Position numbers and translations under genes: made by a program. Below, piece by piece: positions 10,424 through 21,204 of a DNA stretch of 64,000 nt. How positions within the stretch are numbered: position 1 is the stretch's first letter; every line of letters starts with the position of its first letter. The stretch spans positions 1,257,374 to 1,321,373 of the forward strand of contig NW_003314287.1 of NCBI RefSeq assembly GCF_000143415.4, written 5' to 3'. Below the pieces are notes generated by a model. It ran no database searches. It worked only from the letters and a program-made list of their open reading frames with translations, and had not been told where the DNA came from. Source of the DNA: Selaginella moellendorffii. Lineage: Eukaryota > Streptophyta > Lycopodiopsida > Selaginellales > Selaginellaceae.

Positions 10424-11356
10424 ATGTCTTCCGATGCAATGCCAAAACTAGGTATTTTGGGCAAGGGGAAGCACAATCACTTGGACAGCGAAGAAAAAGC
10501 AAGGAAATGTAGGTGGCAGGAAGAACGTCCAGATCCGGCTTGGCAGAAAGCTACTTCTCGTAGCAGACAACCTGAAGACTTCAGATTGAAGTCTGGCATA
10601 TGTGCTTGTGTGGGTCAATATGGAAGGACGGAGGCGGGGTTTGCATTGCTCACACAGCAGATTGCACGCTTGGAGGCGAGAATATCAGCTATGGAGCCCC
10701 TTGTATTTTCTTCTAGGGGGATTACTATATGCCAGTGTGCAGCAGGTGTTTTGGATGTGGCTATGAAGACCATGGATTGGAAGCTACAAGAAGTTGTGGT
10801 TGATGTGCTGTTTGCAAAACTTGAAGTCAAAGGGCAGAAGTTCATCGTTAGCAGGAAAGAGTTGCAAGGAACTAAGCAAGTCATGAAGAAACTCCAACAG
10901 GACTTCATTTCATTTTCAAGATTTTTCCATCACGTTCAGAGACAGGGAGAAAATTTTGACAAGGTAAATGTTATCTTGGATGCAGCAACTGTTGCATTTG
11001 AGAAACAGACAGGGATTGAGGGAAGCAGGCAGGGTTTTCAACATTATCTTATCAAGATCAAAGGTCTGTGTGTTGGAGGTGTTAATGCTATGGCTCTCTA
11101 CAAGTATGATTCAAATTACAGTGACGCAATGAAGCCTCAAGAAATGCTTGCTCTGAAGCGACCAAAGATGATCAAGTTATCACTAGCAGACAACACTCTC
11201 AAGTTGCAACTAACAAGTGAGATTAAACATTTTTTGGAAGAAGACAATGGCAGAAGTACCAGTGAGCTTGAGAGTGCTATCCTAGAAGCAAAAGTATTTT
11301 TGGGCCAAGTGCTGAAGTGGTATAAGAACAAGCTGAAAGAGAACTTGGAGGAGTAG
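10424..11356 (+). CDS. Unrecognised 310-aa coiled-coil protein
   Basis: A single open frame of 310 codons starts at ATG 10424 and ends at TAG 11354-11356. I do not recognise the family. Residues 1-70 are basic and polar. About 75-115 hold an amphipathic helix-rich segment (LLTQQIARLEARISAMEPLV), and 125-310 alternate predicted helices rich in Lys, Glu and Leu, ending KWYKNKLKENLEE. There is no signal peptide or membrane segment and no catalytic motif that I can name. A broken relative lies head-to-head at 8142-9035, and the two align through the stop codon. This copy alone is free of stops over its full length, which argues for retained function. Start choice follows the first ATG in frame; one at 10436 is also possible. 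Confidence 0.55.
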   Translation: MSSDAMPKLGILGKGKHNHLDSEEKARKCRWQEERPDPAWQKATSRSRQPEDFRLKSGICACVGQYGRTEAGFALLTQQIARLEARISAMEPLVFSSRGITICQCAAGVLDVAMKTMDWKLQEVVVDVLFAKLEVKGQKFIVSRKELQGTKQVMKKLQQDFISFSRFFHHVQRQGENFDKVNVILDAATVAFEKQTGIEGSRQGFQHYLIKIKGLCVGGVNAMALYKYDSNYSDAMKPQEMLALKRPKMIKLSLADNTLKLQLTSEIKHFLEEDNGRSTSELESAILEAKVFLGQVLKWYKNKLKENLEE

Positions 11357-11393
11357 AGATTTTATGCTGGTGCTATTCTTGCTTTTGTATATA

Positions 11394-11699
11394 TTATATC
11401 TGATCTATTAGTTTCTTATAACGTGTATTATTTGTATGTATCCTTCTTTCTCCATTATTGTTTGATGGTTCTTTATATCGATAGTCAATATTGAAATCTC
11501 TTGTAATTATCATTGGTATTTTATTAACTATTTTTTGCATATAGTTATGTAGTCGTTGTATGAATATTTGTATATTTGTTCTGGGTTTTCTATATATATT
11601 TTGTATTTGTATTTGCTTTTGATTTTTCTTTAGTGATATATGCCATTGTTTCTGTTTAAAATGTTCTATTTTTTCGAATTGACAGTCATTTGTATGCAA
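11394..11699 (-). pseudogene. LINE-type endonuclease remnant
   Basis: The minus-strand frame contains IQIQNIYRKPRTNIQIF and then PMIITRDFNIDYRYKEPS. This resembles the end of an APE-type endonuclease domain of non-LTR retrotransposons, where a GDFN motif carries catalytic residues; here the Gly is replaced by Arg. The frame is short, very AT-rich and has no continuing reverse transcriptase, so it is a decayed fragment. Confidence 0.5.
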
Positions 11700-12219
11700 T
11701 ATTGCTATATGTGGGGTTGTTCATGATATATTAGTTATATTCATTATGTCCTCATATGCTTGTTCTTACTTCTTGCATACATATTATATTTGATATTAAT
11801 AATTGTGAATCACTCTTTATATCTTCTTGATGTACTATAGGTGATATTGTATTTAGAACTTGTATAATTGCTTGGTTAGCTATTTTCTCTTCTTGTAAAT
11901 CTATTAAATCAATTTGCCATTATTGTCATTCTTATTATTTCTTTAGCTGCATCTTTATTAATTTTATATTTAATTGGTCTATATTGATGTATACCTTTAT
12001 AGTTTTTGTGCTCTTTTGATAATGTTGTTATGCTTATTCTCCATATTTTGTTTTATATATGCTATATTCTAATTGTTTTACTGTTAATTCTTGAGTTTTA
12101 TATTGTTTTACTATTGATTCTTGAGTTTAAATATCCTTCTTCCTACACACATGGTTGTATTGGAAATTAGTTTTTGCTTATAACATGATTTGGTTTTTAG
12201 TAATATTTATTATTCTTGT
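11700..12219. other. AT-rich intergenic stretch
   Basis: No gene is supported. The minus strand may continue the decayed LINE fragment to the left, but stops are frequent and no motif could be assigned. Confidence 0.3.
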
Positions 12220-13121
12220 TGTGAGTGCTTGGAATATGGAAATGAAACACAAAAATGTGCATATCCCAAAAACCCTATGTTATATACATGAGTGAGTGGT
12301 TCAAATTGAAACTAATATAAAAACTATCAAAATCCCACTACATTAATATTAGTATACCGCATTATAATTGTATATTTGAACTTTACATCATCCCCTCCTC
12401 TCGGATAGATAGAAGATAATTAAGGTTCTCTAATAGATGGGCCAGGATCTAATAAAACATTAGGAAGGTAATGGTGGATCTGTAGATTGTGCCAGTTATT
12501 CCTAATCCCTTTGCACAAAGTGTTTTAGCCATTATATATACATGATTTCTAGAGGATTTACTTGTTGGACATCATGTTGAACTTTATAAACTTGTGATCC
12601 AATTTATTACAATACTTGATATAATCCTTTCTATTAAACAAAGAGCCCCTTAAATAAACCATGTACTGTAAGATTGAGAAAATAAACTAACACCAAGTCA
12701 TCCATTTTATACTTTGTAAGTGGACAATAATAGGACTTGTAATATCATTGTTGCCCATGGGCTAGATGTTTAGTCCAGATATCTAAGTTGTCAATACCTT
12801 TTTAAAATCCATAAACACTTGCTCAAAGTCCACAGATTAGATGAAAGATGATATTGACGACTTCAACAATACCCATAACGATTCAGTGTGATCAGAAAGA
12901 TGATCAACAAAATGACTGAGATACTACATCTTGCCCAAGTAGTGCTATACACCAATGTGATTGCATGGAATATGGAAATAAAATATAAAAATATGCATAT
13001 CAATTAACCCAAAAATCTTTAGTTTATATAAAGGAGCAAGTGGTCCAGATTGAAACTAATTTGATAGCTATCAAAATCTTATTACGTTAATATTCATTGT
13101 AGTTGTACACTTGGATATTTA
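12220..13121 (-). mobile_element. Short decayed LTR element with about 168-bp LTRs
   Basis: Two similar segments, 12220-12387 and 12956-13121, flank about 570 bp. On the minus strand the left copy is preceded by a purine tract (GAGAGGAGGGGA), and the right copy is followed by TTGGTGTATAGCACTAC, a degenerate tRNA primer-site-like sequence. That orients the element to the minus strand. Between them, minus-strand translation at about 12550-12720 gives an integrase C-terminal-like string (KVYKVQHDVQQVNPLE, GLFKG). The internal region is far too short for a full element, so it is deleted or TRIM-like. A solo copy lies at 4234-4400, with weaker traces at 13125-13270 and 59620-59665. Confidence 0.55.
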
Positions 13122-14627
13122 ATTAGTTCAAAAACTTTAAGTTATATATAGAGTGAAATCTATCAAAATTCCACTATAATAATAATAATATATAAGTGTA
13201 TATATAGCCTAAGAACTTTTACATGGTTTAGATCAAAATCAACCTAGCAAAATCCTATTATTATAATAAGTATAATACATTTCTTTTTATAATATATTAA
13301 ATAACTATTTGAATTAGTTTATTCTTATGTAAATTCAGTCGCTTAAATAAATAGCTAATATATGTAAATAGTCTCATGAATCTTTTTCAATTCAGTCCAC
13401 TAAAAATTTGATTCTGAATGCTTTACACTGTTGATGTTAAAACTTGAGTCTAATGTGATTAAAATACTCATATTTAAACTGTTGAAGCCTTGCCAAAATT
13501 GTACTTAAATATATTTCCTTCTCAACCCACAGGAAAGATCAAAAGAGAACATATAATACATACATATACTACTTTTATAGCGGGATCACAATGTGGGGCT
13601 ATTTGGATTTGGAACTTCTTACTTGCAACTCTTCTTGGACTGGCATAGGAATGTCTTGCCAACATCTCTATATTTGCATCCTAGACCTATGAACCATCTC
13701 GAGCGTTTAGTGCAGCTAGCGTAACTGGATCATTCATGTTATCTTTGTCAGCTTCTTCACATCTTCCAGAGCCTTGGGTTATGCCTCTGGGACGCTGCTC
13801 TAGAAGAATGCAAATGCTTGATCCGTCTGCACTAAACAATACTCACTCACTTAGCACCATGAACAGATGTGAAGTGAACTGGACGTGATAAGCTGGTGGG
13901 GATGGTCATGGTGGTGATCAAATGGAAGTGGGAATTGTTTTCCATTTTTCTTGGAATTTTGAAAGTGCAAAAAAGGAAATCAGTGTCACTGTTGTTTAGT
14001 TTTCTTGATAATTAGCAACAGCATTTCTATATCCATCATGTTTTGTCACCAAGGAAAATACGCGAGATCAGCTGACGCAGCTAAATTGGCATCTTTCTTC
14101 CCCGGATTCCTTGTTTTAAAAGCCCGTCTCGTCTTTCCTTCGGTTGTAATGCTAACTTATCGAATCCGATCGGTGGCAAGCCACGCAGAGAGACAAAACA
14201 CAAACCACTGTTGAGAAATGTAGGAAAAGAGAAAAAAACATCTTTCTTGGAAGCACGCGATATGGAATGCCCCCTGTCTTTACTAACAGCTGCATCCACG
14301 GAAGCAGAGGCCAAAGGCAAGGGTGGAGTTAACGGGGAACAAAACACTATTGAAAATCGAAAAAAAATGTAGTGTTTACAAGGAGCTAAAAGACGAGATT
14401 TACCAGATACCCACGCGTAATTCACCACATTAGCGACACATTCCTCTTCTCTGCTTCTGTCTCGCATGCTGCGTCCTCTCCCTTGCTCCACAGATCCTTT
14501 CATCCTTTCCTGCCAATATATTACGACGCAGGCATTTAGTCTTCCAAATCCCGTACTACTCTTACCTTGAGAGCGTAAGAGGGTCGCCAAGCTCACAGGA
14601 ACAAACCAGGAAGACGATTGGAACAGA
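13122..14627. other. Intergenic and 5' flank of the ERF gene
   Basis: The first part (to about 13.55 kb) is AT-rich with further partial copies of the short LTR family. From about 13.56 kb base composition becomes balanced, as expected for the promoter and 5' leader of the following ERF gene. I see no separate gene. Confidence 0.4.
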
Positions 14628-15866
14628 ATGAGGACGCAGCAGCAGCAGCAGCAGCAGCTTTTCGGGGATGATCATAACAGCGAGAGCTGCGTCTACGATC
14701 CACCAGCAGCGGAAGGATCCTTGAGGTTCCAGATCTCATTGCGGTCCAAAGAAGGCTTGTTACCGCCACCACCTGGAGCAATGAATCGCGGGGTTTTAAA
14801 ACAGGAGCCAGAAGTAGAGCAGGAACGAGAGCAGTACCTTGTGGCCCCAAGCAGCAAACAGCAGCAGCAGCAGCAGCAGCAAACAAGTCGATCCTTGCCA
14901 TCGCCACCGGGGATCAAGAACAGGAAGAAGTTCGTTGGAGTGAGACAACGCCCGTCTGGTCGCTGGGTGGCGGAGATCAAGGACACCACCCAGAAGATCC
15001 GGCTGTGGCTGGGGACCTTCAATACTGCCGAGGATGCTGCTCGAGCTTACGACGAGGCTGCCTGTTTGCTCCGGGGCACAAACACCAGGACCAACTTCAT
15101 CAACACAGCTCCCGCTTCAGACGCATCGGCTCTTCCTTCCAAGGCCGCGAAGATGCTTCTCTTCCACCGTGGTTCCACACCCAGTAGCTCTACCACTGGC
15201 TCGTCTGCTGCTGAGAAGCTGCTCGATTTCTCCAGGCCGAAGAGAACTGCTGCTGTCGGTGATAAGAGTGTCAGCTGCTTTCTTCCTCCACCGAAAAAAA
15301 TCTGTAGCTCGTTGACACCCAGCAGCAGGCAGCAGCAGCAGCAGCAGGACGGCATTTTGGGATCGGAATTCATTGCCGAAGGCAGTGGCTTCTACAATCC
15401 TAGCTCCGGCCTGTACTCCCTGTCCTCCTCCAGTACCTCACACTATGTAAACTCGGAGGACCTGTCGAGCGTTGAATCGGCATTTGACATCTACTCCGGA
15501 TTTCCTCAGTCATTCGACGAGATTCCGCTGCTGGAAAGCTGCTGCAGCAACAGTGTTGACGCTTGCATGAACAGTAACGTTGCAGCAAACGTCGGCCTTG
15601 GTGTTGAGCAGCAACAGGTCCAGAAAGGTTTCTATGAGAGGCAAAATTCGGTTTCTCTGAATCAGGGGAACAGCGGCCAAGATTGTTGTCTCATGCTGGG
15701 AGCAACTTCTTCTTCCATGATGTCTTCTCCGAGCTTGTCGTTGCCTCCCTCGTTTTATTCTCAGAGATCGTCCGCATGGAAGCAGCAAAAACAGGAACCA
15801 GAACCCACCGGAAACGAGAATCAGGAGTGTTTATGGGATCTCACCCCTCTCTGCACTGTGAACTAG
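14628..15866 (+). CDS. AP2/ERF transcription factor, ERN-like, intronless
   Basis: The product is 412 aa. A single AP2/ERF DNA-binding domain spans about residues 101-158 ([18 protein letters not shown] ... TRTNF). It has the [10 protein letters not shown] helix and the WLGTF strand typical of ERF proteins, and the KDTTQKIR variant I associate with the ERN/RAP2.11-like branch; the branch assignment is tentative. In the family this domain binds GCC-box-like promoter elements in the nucleus. Outside the domain the protein is low in complexity: poly-Gln at 4-10, 78-85 and about 230-236, Ser-rich tracts and an acidic tail ending in [14 protein letters not shown], which could be an activation region. 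There is no intron, as usual for ERFs. The start is the first ATG, just before the first Gln run. The last codons lie inside a perfect foldback. Confidence 0.9.
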   Translation: MRTQQQQQQQLFGDDHNSESCVYDPPAAEGSLRFQISLRSKEGLLPPPPGAMNRGVLKQEPEVEQEREQYLVAPSSKQQQQQQQQTSRSLPSPPGIKNRKKFVGVRQRPSGRWVAEIKDTTQKIRLWLGTFNTAEDAARAYDEAACLLRGTNTRTNFINTAPASDASALPSKAAKMLLFHRGSTPSSSTTGSSAAEKLLDFSRPKRTAAVGDKSVSCFLPPPKKICSSLTPSSRQQQQQQDGILGSEFIAEGSGFYNPSSGLYSLSSSSTSHYVNSEDLSSVESAFDIYSGFPQSFDEIPLLESCCSNSVDACMNSNVAANVGLGVEQQQVQKGFYERQNSVSLNQGNSGQDCCLMLGATSSSMMSSPSLSLPPSFYSQRSSAWKQQKQEPEPTGNENQECLWDLTPLCTVN

Positions 15867-15924
15867 GTACCACTGTGAAGAAGTTGATCGTCAGTGGTGT
15901 GAGCGAGGAGATCCCATAAACACT
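15826..15924 (+). other. Perfect foldback across the ERF stop codon
   Basis: AGTGTTTATGGGATCTC at 15826-15842 is the exact reverse complement of 15908-15924, with 65 bases between. Pairing appears to continue with bulges into CTCAC/GTGAG and CACTG/CAGTG, giving an arm of about 30 nt. The stop codon (15864-15866) lies in the loop. The transcript would form a hairpin of pre-microRNA-like size. Confidence 0.75.
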
Positions 15925-17106
15925 TCCCGATCAACAGGGTAGTTTTCGGAACCGCTTACACAGCAACTACAAGAGTGTTACAGTTAGCTGTGTATGAAGT
16001 TTTGAAACAAGAAACTACACCTGGAAATTTTACTTTTTATGCTCGCTTGAGTCACTTCGGCTCTGACATTGAAATTCTGCTACTGCGGCAGTGCAATCTA
16101 TTGCATTGTCTGGTGCAATAACTTGTTCGTTTTGTCGCCTCCATAGCTATCAAGTACCTGGGACGCTGCTGTCCATTTGACTCTGCTGAGAATCTGAATA
16201 AATCAAGCCCAGAAAAACTGAAGTTGTACCTTCGTGTTTACTATAGCTGGCAGTCCAGGATCACGTGAAAACTTCACTTCTGTAGTCCTTGATCCGGTCA
16301 CAGCGTTCCTTTTTAAAAGCATACAAAGTTCCGTGAAGGTACGCCCGCGCCTGAAACAAAAGAACTGTGCGCCTGCGTCAAAGCCCACACTACAAGAATC
16401 CAACCAACAATTCTCTGCGCTAACCTTTCTTGCTTCACTTGTCTCTTTTGCTACTTCAAAATGCTAAGGAAAATGAGAAAGAAAACCAGCTAGCGACTTC
16501 ACTCGTCCCTTTCTACATAGTGAGCGATTGCAACTTCAGTAGGTACCTCTCACCTGCCCGCTGTGGCTGCATTTTCTTCCAACAAGCCATGCTCTGTGCT
16601 CAAGGGAAAGGAAAACTTGCATTTTTTGTTATTCTTTGCGCCATCTCCCAAGGCATCTGTTCAGCCAAACACGTCAGTGGAAAACAACGACAGAAAAAGC
16701 TCATTTCTCTCACCTGCATTTGCCATCTTTCGCAATAACCAGCGCAGCTGCATCGTGTCCTCTGTGTGGCCATAGTCACAAACCTTTAACCCCGCTGCAA
16801 GACCATTGTTGCAAAGTCAATACTTTCAAGTCCAACAGGACAAAAAATGTAAGAAAATACCAACCGCGGCGACAAAAATCAACGTCAGCTGCGTGGGGTA
16901 CGAAGTATTCCTCCCAGTTACGTCGCGATAAGATGGCTGCATCAAAGCCAAGCTGTGCCACTGACGGACGAATATGGAAACGCTTAAGTCGTTGTTGATA
17001 GCTTTTCCCTTGGAACAAGCGAAGAGTACCCAGTATTGGGGCAGCAATCAATGTGTGATCTTCTCGATTCATTTGCTTCCATCAATCTTCTTCGTGGGAT
17101 CAAAGA
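15925..17106. other. Intergenic stretch between ERF and purine permease
   Basis: No gene is supported. The last 60 bases (CATCAATCTTCTTC.TGGGATCAA) match the 5' leader of the second permease gene at 21180-21204, so they are likely part of the permease transcript. CpG-containing, balanced composition suggests ordinary euchromatic flank. Confidence 0.4.
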
Positions 17107-18339
17107 ATGGACAGCAACACCGCCGTGGAGATGTCTCTGATCGTTAACAGCAACAACAGCAGTAAGTAGAAAGAAAATCCTGTGCTCGATCCAAATCTTA
17201 CCTTTGTTCTTTGATTCACATCCACAGCAGCTGCCGCTACCGGACCTATCGCTGCCACTCCACCCGCGAGCAAATTCTTTCTCCACGACTCGAAATTCCG
17301 GCGATCCCTCGTCTCCAAGCCGCTCGAGACCCTGCGATCCAAATCCCGGCTCCACTGGCTGCTCCTCTCGCTCAGCATTCTTTCGATGCTGACCGGGATG
17401 ATCGCCGGGCAGCTGCTCACGCGATTCTACTTCGCGGCCGGGGGATCGCGCAAGTGGCTCTCGACATGGCTCCAAACGTCGGGATGGCCGCTGCTAGCGG
17501 TGGCCACTGGATCGATCTACTGGAAGCGCGGCATCAAGCTCACGCCGCTCACACCGGCGCTCGCCGCGACCTACATCGCACTGGGATTTCTTGGAGCCCT
17601 AGATAATTTCATGTATGCCTATGGCCTGGCATACCTCCCGGCCTCCACGAATGGCCTCCTCTCCTCCAGCCAGCTCGCATTCAATGCGATCTTCGCGCTG
17701 ATCATCACGCGCCAGAGGATCAATCCCTTCGGGTGGAACGCGATCGTGCTGGTGAGCAGCGCCGCCGTGATCTTGGCGCTTCACTCCGACGATGAGAAGC
17801 TCCCGGGCGTGACGAGAAAGGAGGTCGTCCTGGGCTACGTGATGACGACCGGCGCCGCGGCGCTGTTTGGATTGCTCTATCCTCTCATCGAGCTTGCAAT
17901 CCGGAAATTTCTCACCAGATCGAGCGACGGCGGCGGCGGCGCCGTCGTGTTGGAGATGCAAACCCTGCTCTCGCTCGTCTCCACCGCGGTGGCCAGCGTC
18001 GCCATGGCGATCAACGGCGATTTCCTGGCGATCCCGGGCGAGTCGCGGCGATTCAAGCCCGGCGCTGCGAGCTACTACCTCACGCTCGTCTCCACCGCCG
18101 TGTCGTGGCAATTCGCATTCTTGGGAACGCTGGGAATAATCTTCCTTTCCTCGTCGCTGCTCGCGGGTGTGATTTTGGCGCTCGCGATTCCCATCGGCTC
18201 CATCTTCGCGGTCATCTTCTTTGGCGATAGCTTCGGCGGCGTCAAGATCATGTCCATGCTGCTCTCGCTCTGGGGATTTGTGTCTTACACCTTTGGCGGA
18301 TACGTGGACATGAAGAAGGCTTCCAAGTTGGAGCCCTAA
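17107..18339 (+). CDS. Purine permease-like transporter 1
   Basis: The model is join(17107..17161,17228..18339), 388 aa. The short first exon encodes MDSNTAVEMSLIV. A 66-bp intron (GTAAGT to CCACAG) is followed by a single long exon. The acceptor is a CAGCAG tandem, so products differing by one residue are possible. The protein is a multi-pass membrane protein with PUP-family landmarks: RFYFAAGGSRKWLSTWLQTSGWPLL, FMYAYGLAYLPASTNGLLSSSQLAFNAIFA and the C-terminal GDSFGGVKIMSMLLSLWGFVSY. In the family these plasma-membrane carriers take up adenine, cytokinins or related compounds with protons; the substrate cannot be told here. Length matches the family. A tandem paralogue lies 2.9 kb downstream in the same orientation. 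Confidence 0.92.
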
Positions 18340-21204
18340 AATAAAGAATATTTTACTTTTCGTCTTCTACCAAAGGAAAAAAATTAAGGATAAATATTCC
18401 TAAAGAACACATCTTAAATCCATACCAACACAAGCTTTTTGTCAAATCTAACACTGTGTTTGCCATACTGTCATTCTTGATTTAGGTTAGAAGCTTTTTG
18501 TTATGTTCACATAACAACACTACTCTTGCAGCTGCGTCACATGAGTTGGTTAGGATTTTATACTTCATGTAAGTGTTATAAACAAGATCTAAAACAATAT
18601 ATAGGTGTGATGTACTGCTCCAACTTCTGTAGGATGTGAGCGCCAAAATCACTCTTGCAAGCAATGACAAGGAGAGGAAAATTATACACCAGCCTTCTCA
18701 AGAAAGCGAATTGCCACGACATGGTGGTCATGAGGTAGTAGTTTGCAGCACAATCCCTTCATCCATCCCATGATGAGTTTTATATATATATATATATATA
18801 AACCCAAAAAAGCTACCTATTTATTTAGCTCTCCAGAGGTTCTCTACATTAGTTAATTAATTAGTTGCTGACTTAGTGTTCCACTTCATTTCTCTAGAGA
18901 TAGTCAAATTGAACCCTGAGCTCTGACCTTCACCTTGGTCTGCCACCAAACGGCAAAGACAATCATCTAGGCAACTTATTTAAATCCTTTGGTTTCATGG
19001 GGGTGTAACGAGACCATGTAAACAGAATATAAATGAATGAATGAATGAAATATGTTAGGCTTGGTGGTGGTCCTATATTTATTCATCCTCACTGGCAACT
19101 ATTGCTTTATCATACAACTTTTGCTTTTCTTTTCTTGCTCCTTTCTTTTATTCCTTCATTATACTTGCTGCACACTCCATATTTGTATATTAATTTCTAA
19201 GTATACCAGCATATGATCAGTCTTTTCTATTTCTATCTATATGTTCTTCCTATCTTTTTGTCAAATCTAAGATTTTACCTATCACTGTGTTTACATTTGC
19301 TCTTCCATTTTAATCCTCATTTCTTATACCATGCCACACTGTCATTCTAGATTTAGGTTAGAAGCTTTAAGTGCTACTTCGTTGTGTTCACATAGCAACA
19401 CACTCTTGCAGCTGCATCACATGAGTATTTATTTGTTTGGATTTTACACTTCATGTAAGTATTACAAACAAGATCTAAAACAATATATAACATGTTATGT
19501 AATTGTTTTGGTACTGCTAAAATCCTTGGTGTATTGCCATTTTCAACTTCTATAAAATGTGAATACAATGTTGCTTCTCTTATCCTCATAACAAGGAATT
19601 CAGAGATGAATTGAAATTTTCAGAATGGAATGGTGCCATTCTTTAAATTTAATATTTAACTTCCTTTTTTTTCTTTCTAATCTTATATTTTTTTCTTGGT
19701 CTTTACCCACTTACAACCATTTCTTTTTCTCATGATCTTTCTTATGATTGCATGGTTTCACAAAGGTTCTGGGCAGCTCAAGAACAAGAGAGTTTAGGAT
19801 AAAAGTGTTGCCTTTGTTCTTAGTGATCTTATGCCTCTAGATGGGTGCTATAAACCCCCAAAACATGATAGGTGTTAACAGATCCCAATTATTTCTTGCA
19901 CATTGATCACTAATGACTTTTAGTGACTTGTTTTGTCCCATTCCCCTGTTTTAATCGTTTAGAGTGTGAATGTCACTAAGAATTTTTTTCTTACTGTTGT
20001 TCAATTTCATTCTCTTGAGAGAATGATCCCATTTTCACATGCTTTTTGCCTCAACTTTTCTTCTTTTCCATGATTCTTTCTTTAGAAAATGGATGGATGA
20101 ATAAGAGTCTAGGTGTAATGATAGATTGAAAATAAGGATGAATAATTAGGATTGTGGTATAAAGACTGTGATCAAGGGGCTGGAGGATTGACAAGGCATG
20201 CAGACTCTTCAAGGAGCACTCCAAAAGTCAAAGATCAAGAAGCTGTTTGCAGTTGCATACATCTACTGCAGATACTTAGATTACCCCCTTCTAATATCCT
20301 AGGAATTTATCATAAATACAATGCAAACCATTTTTAAGTCAATTAGAAAACTTCTGCTAAGCTAAATTATCATTCTAGTCATGAATTAAATGTAACTGGG
20401 CCTTTAAGAGATTTCCACTAGTCATTTATACATCTTTAAGACAAAATGCTTTGGAGAAAGAATGAGCAAGTAGAACTAGAAATGAAGAAACACTCGAGCA
20501 CATAGAGAGACTAAAGAGAACTTGTGTGGATAGAATACAATGCCTTCAAACACCTACATCAGCATCAGGTGACGTCAACTTTCTCTCCCAATCCATGTAT
20601 TTTTCATTGCAAATGTTGACAAGTATGTAACAGCATGCACAACATGATAAAATTACAAGTTTCTGTTAACTCTATGATTTGCTATTGTTGAACAACAACA
20701 TTTTCAGCTAGATTATACTTAATTCGAAGCTTCCACATCCCCAAAATGTAATTTAAATAATAACAATAAATTAATACCAAGCGTGCAGCAAATTATTACT
20801 AGGCATAATGAAGGAATAAAAGGAGCAGCAATAAGCAGAAAGAAAAAGCAAAAGTGTATGAGAAAGCAACGGTTGCTAGTTAGGGTGAATAAGTATAAGA
20901 CCACCACCAAGTCTAACATTTCTTGTGCCAAGCCGCAAAGACAGCACCTAACTAATTAATATGAACTCCTTAATGTAGAGAACCATGCCACGATCTGGAG
21001 AGCTAAGTAATGCCATCTACTCTCGATTTGCCCATTGTAGAGGTGGTGTTTTTGCGGATGTGCTGGCAGTCGAAGAAGATTAGGAAAACATGGTGGTGGG
21101 TACTACATGACCATATCTAATAATAGTGGCTGGCAACTTTTCCTTGAGCATTGATCTTCTGGGTTCAAGTTTTGCCTCCATCAATCTTCTTCTTGGGATC
21201 AAGA
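18340..21204. repeat. Repeat-rich spacer between the two permease genes
   Basis: No gene is seen. Two direct repeats lie at about 18430-18650 and 19255-19565 (ATTTAGGTTAGAAGCTTT, AAGATCTAAAACAATATATA). Two inverted segments lie at about 18820-19190 and 20765-21010; examples are TTAGGCTTGGTGGTGGTC at 19056 against the complement near 20900-20920, and CTCTCCAGAGGTTCTCTACATT at 18831 against its complement at 20970-20996. A short TA microsatellite is at 18780-18800. The last bases before 21205 resemble the 5' leader of the first permease, so the duplication unit includes promoter-proximal sequence. Confidence 0.6.

Noticed and set aside
17599-18111. 170-aa minus-strand frame (and its counterpart at 22022-22474)
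   Set aside because: Shadow of the GC-rich permease exons.
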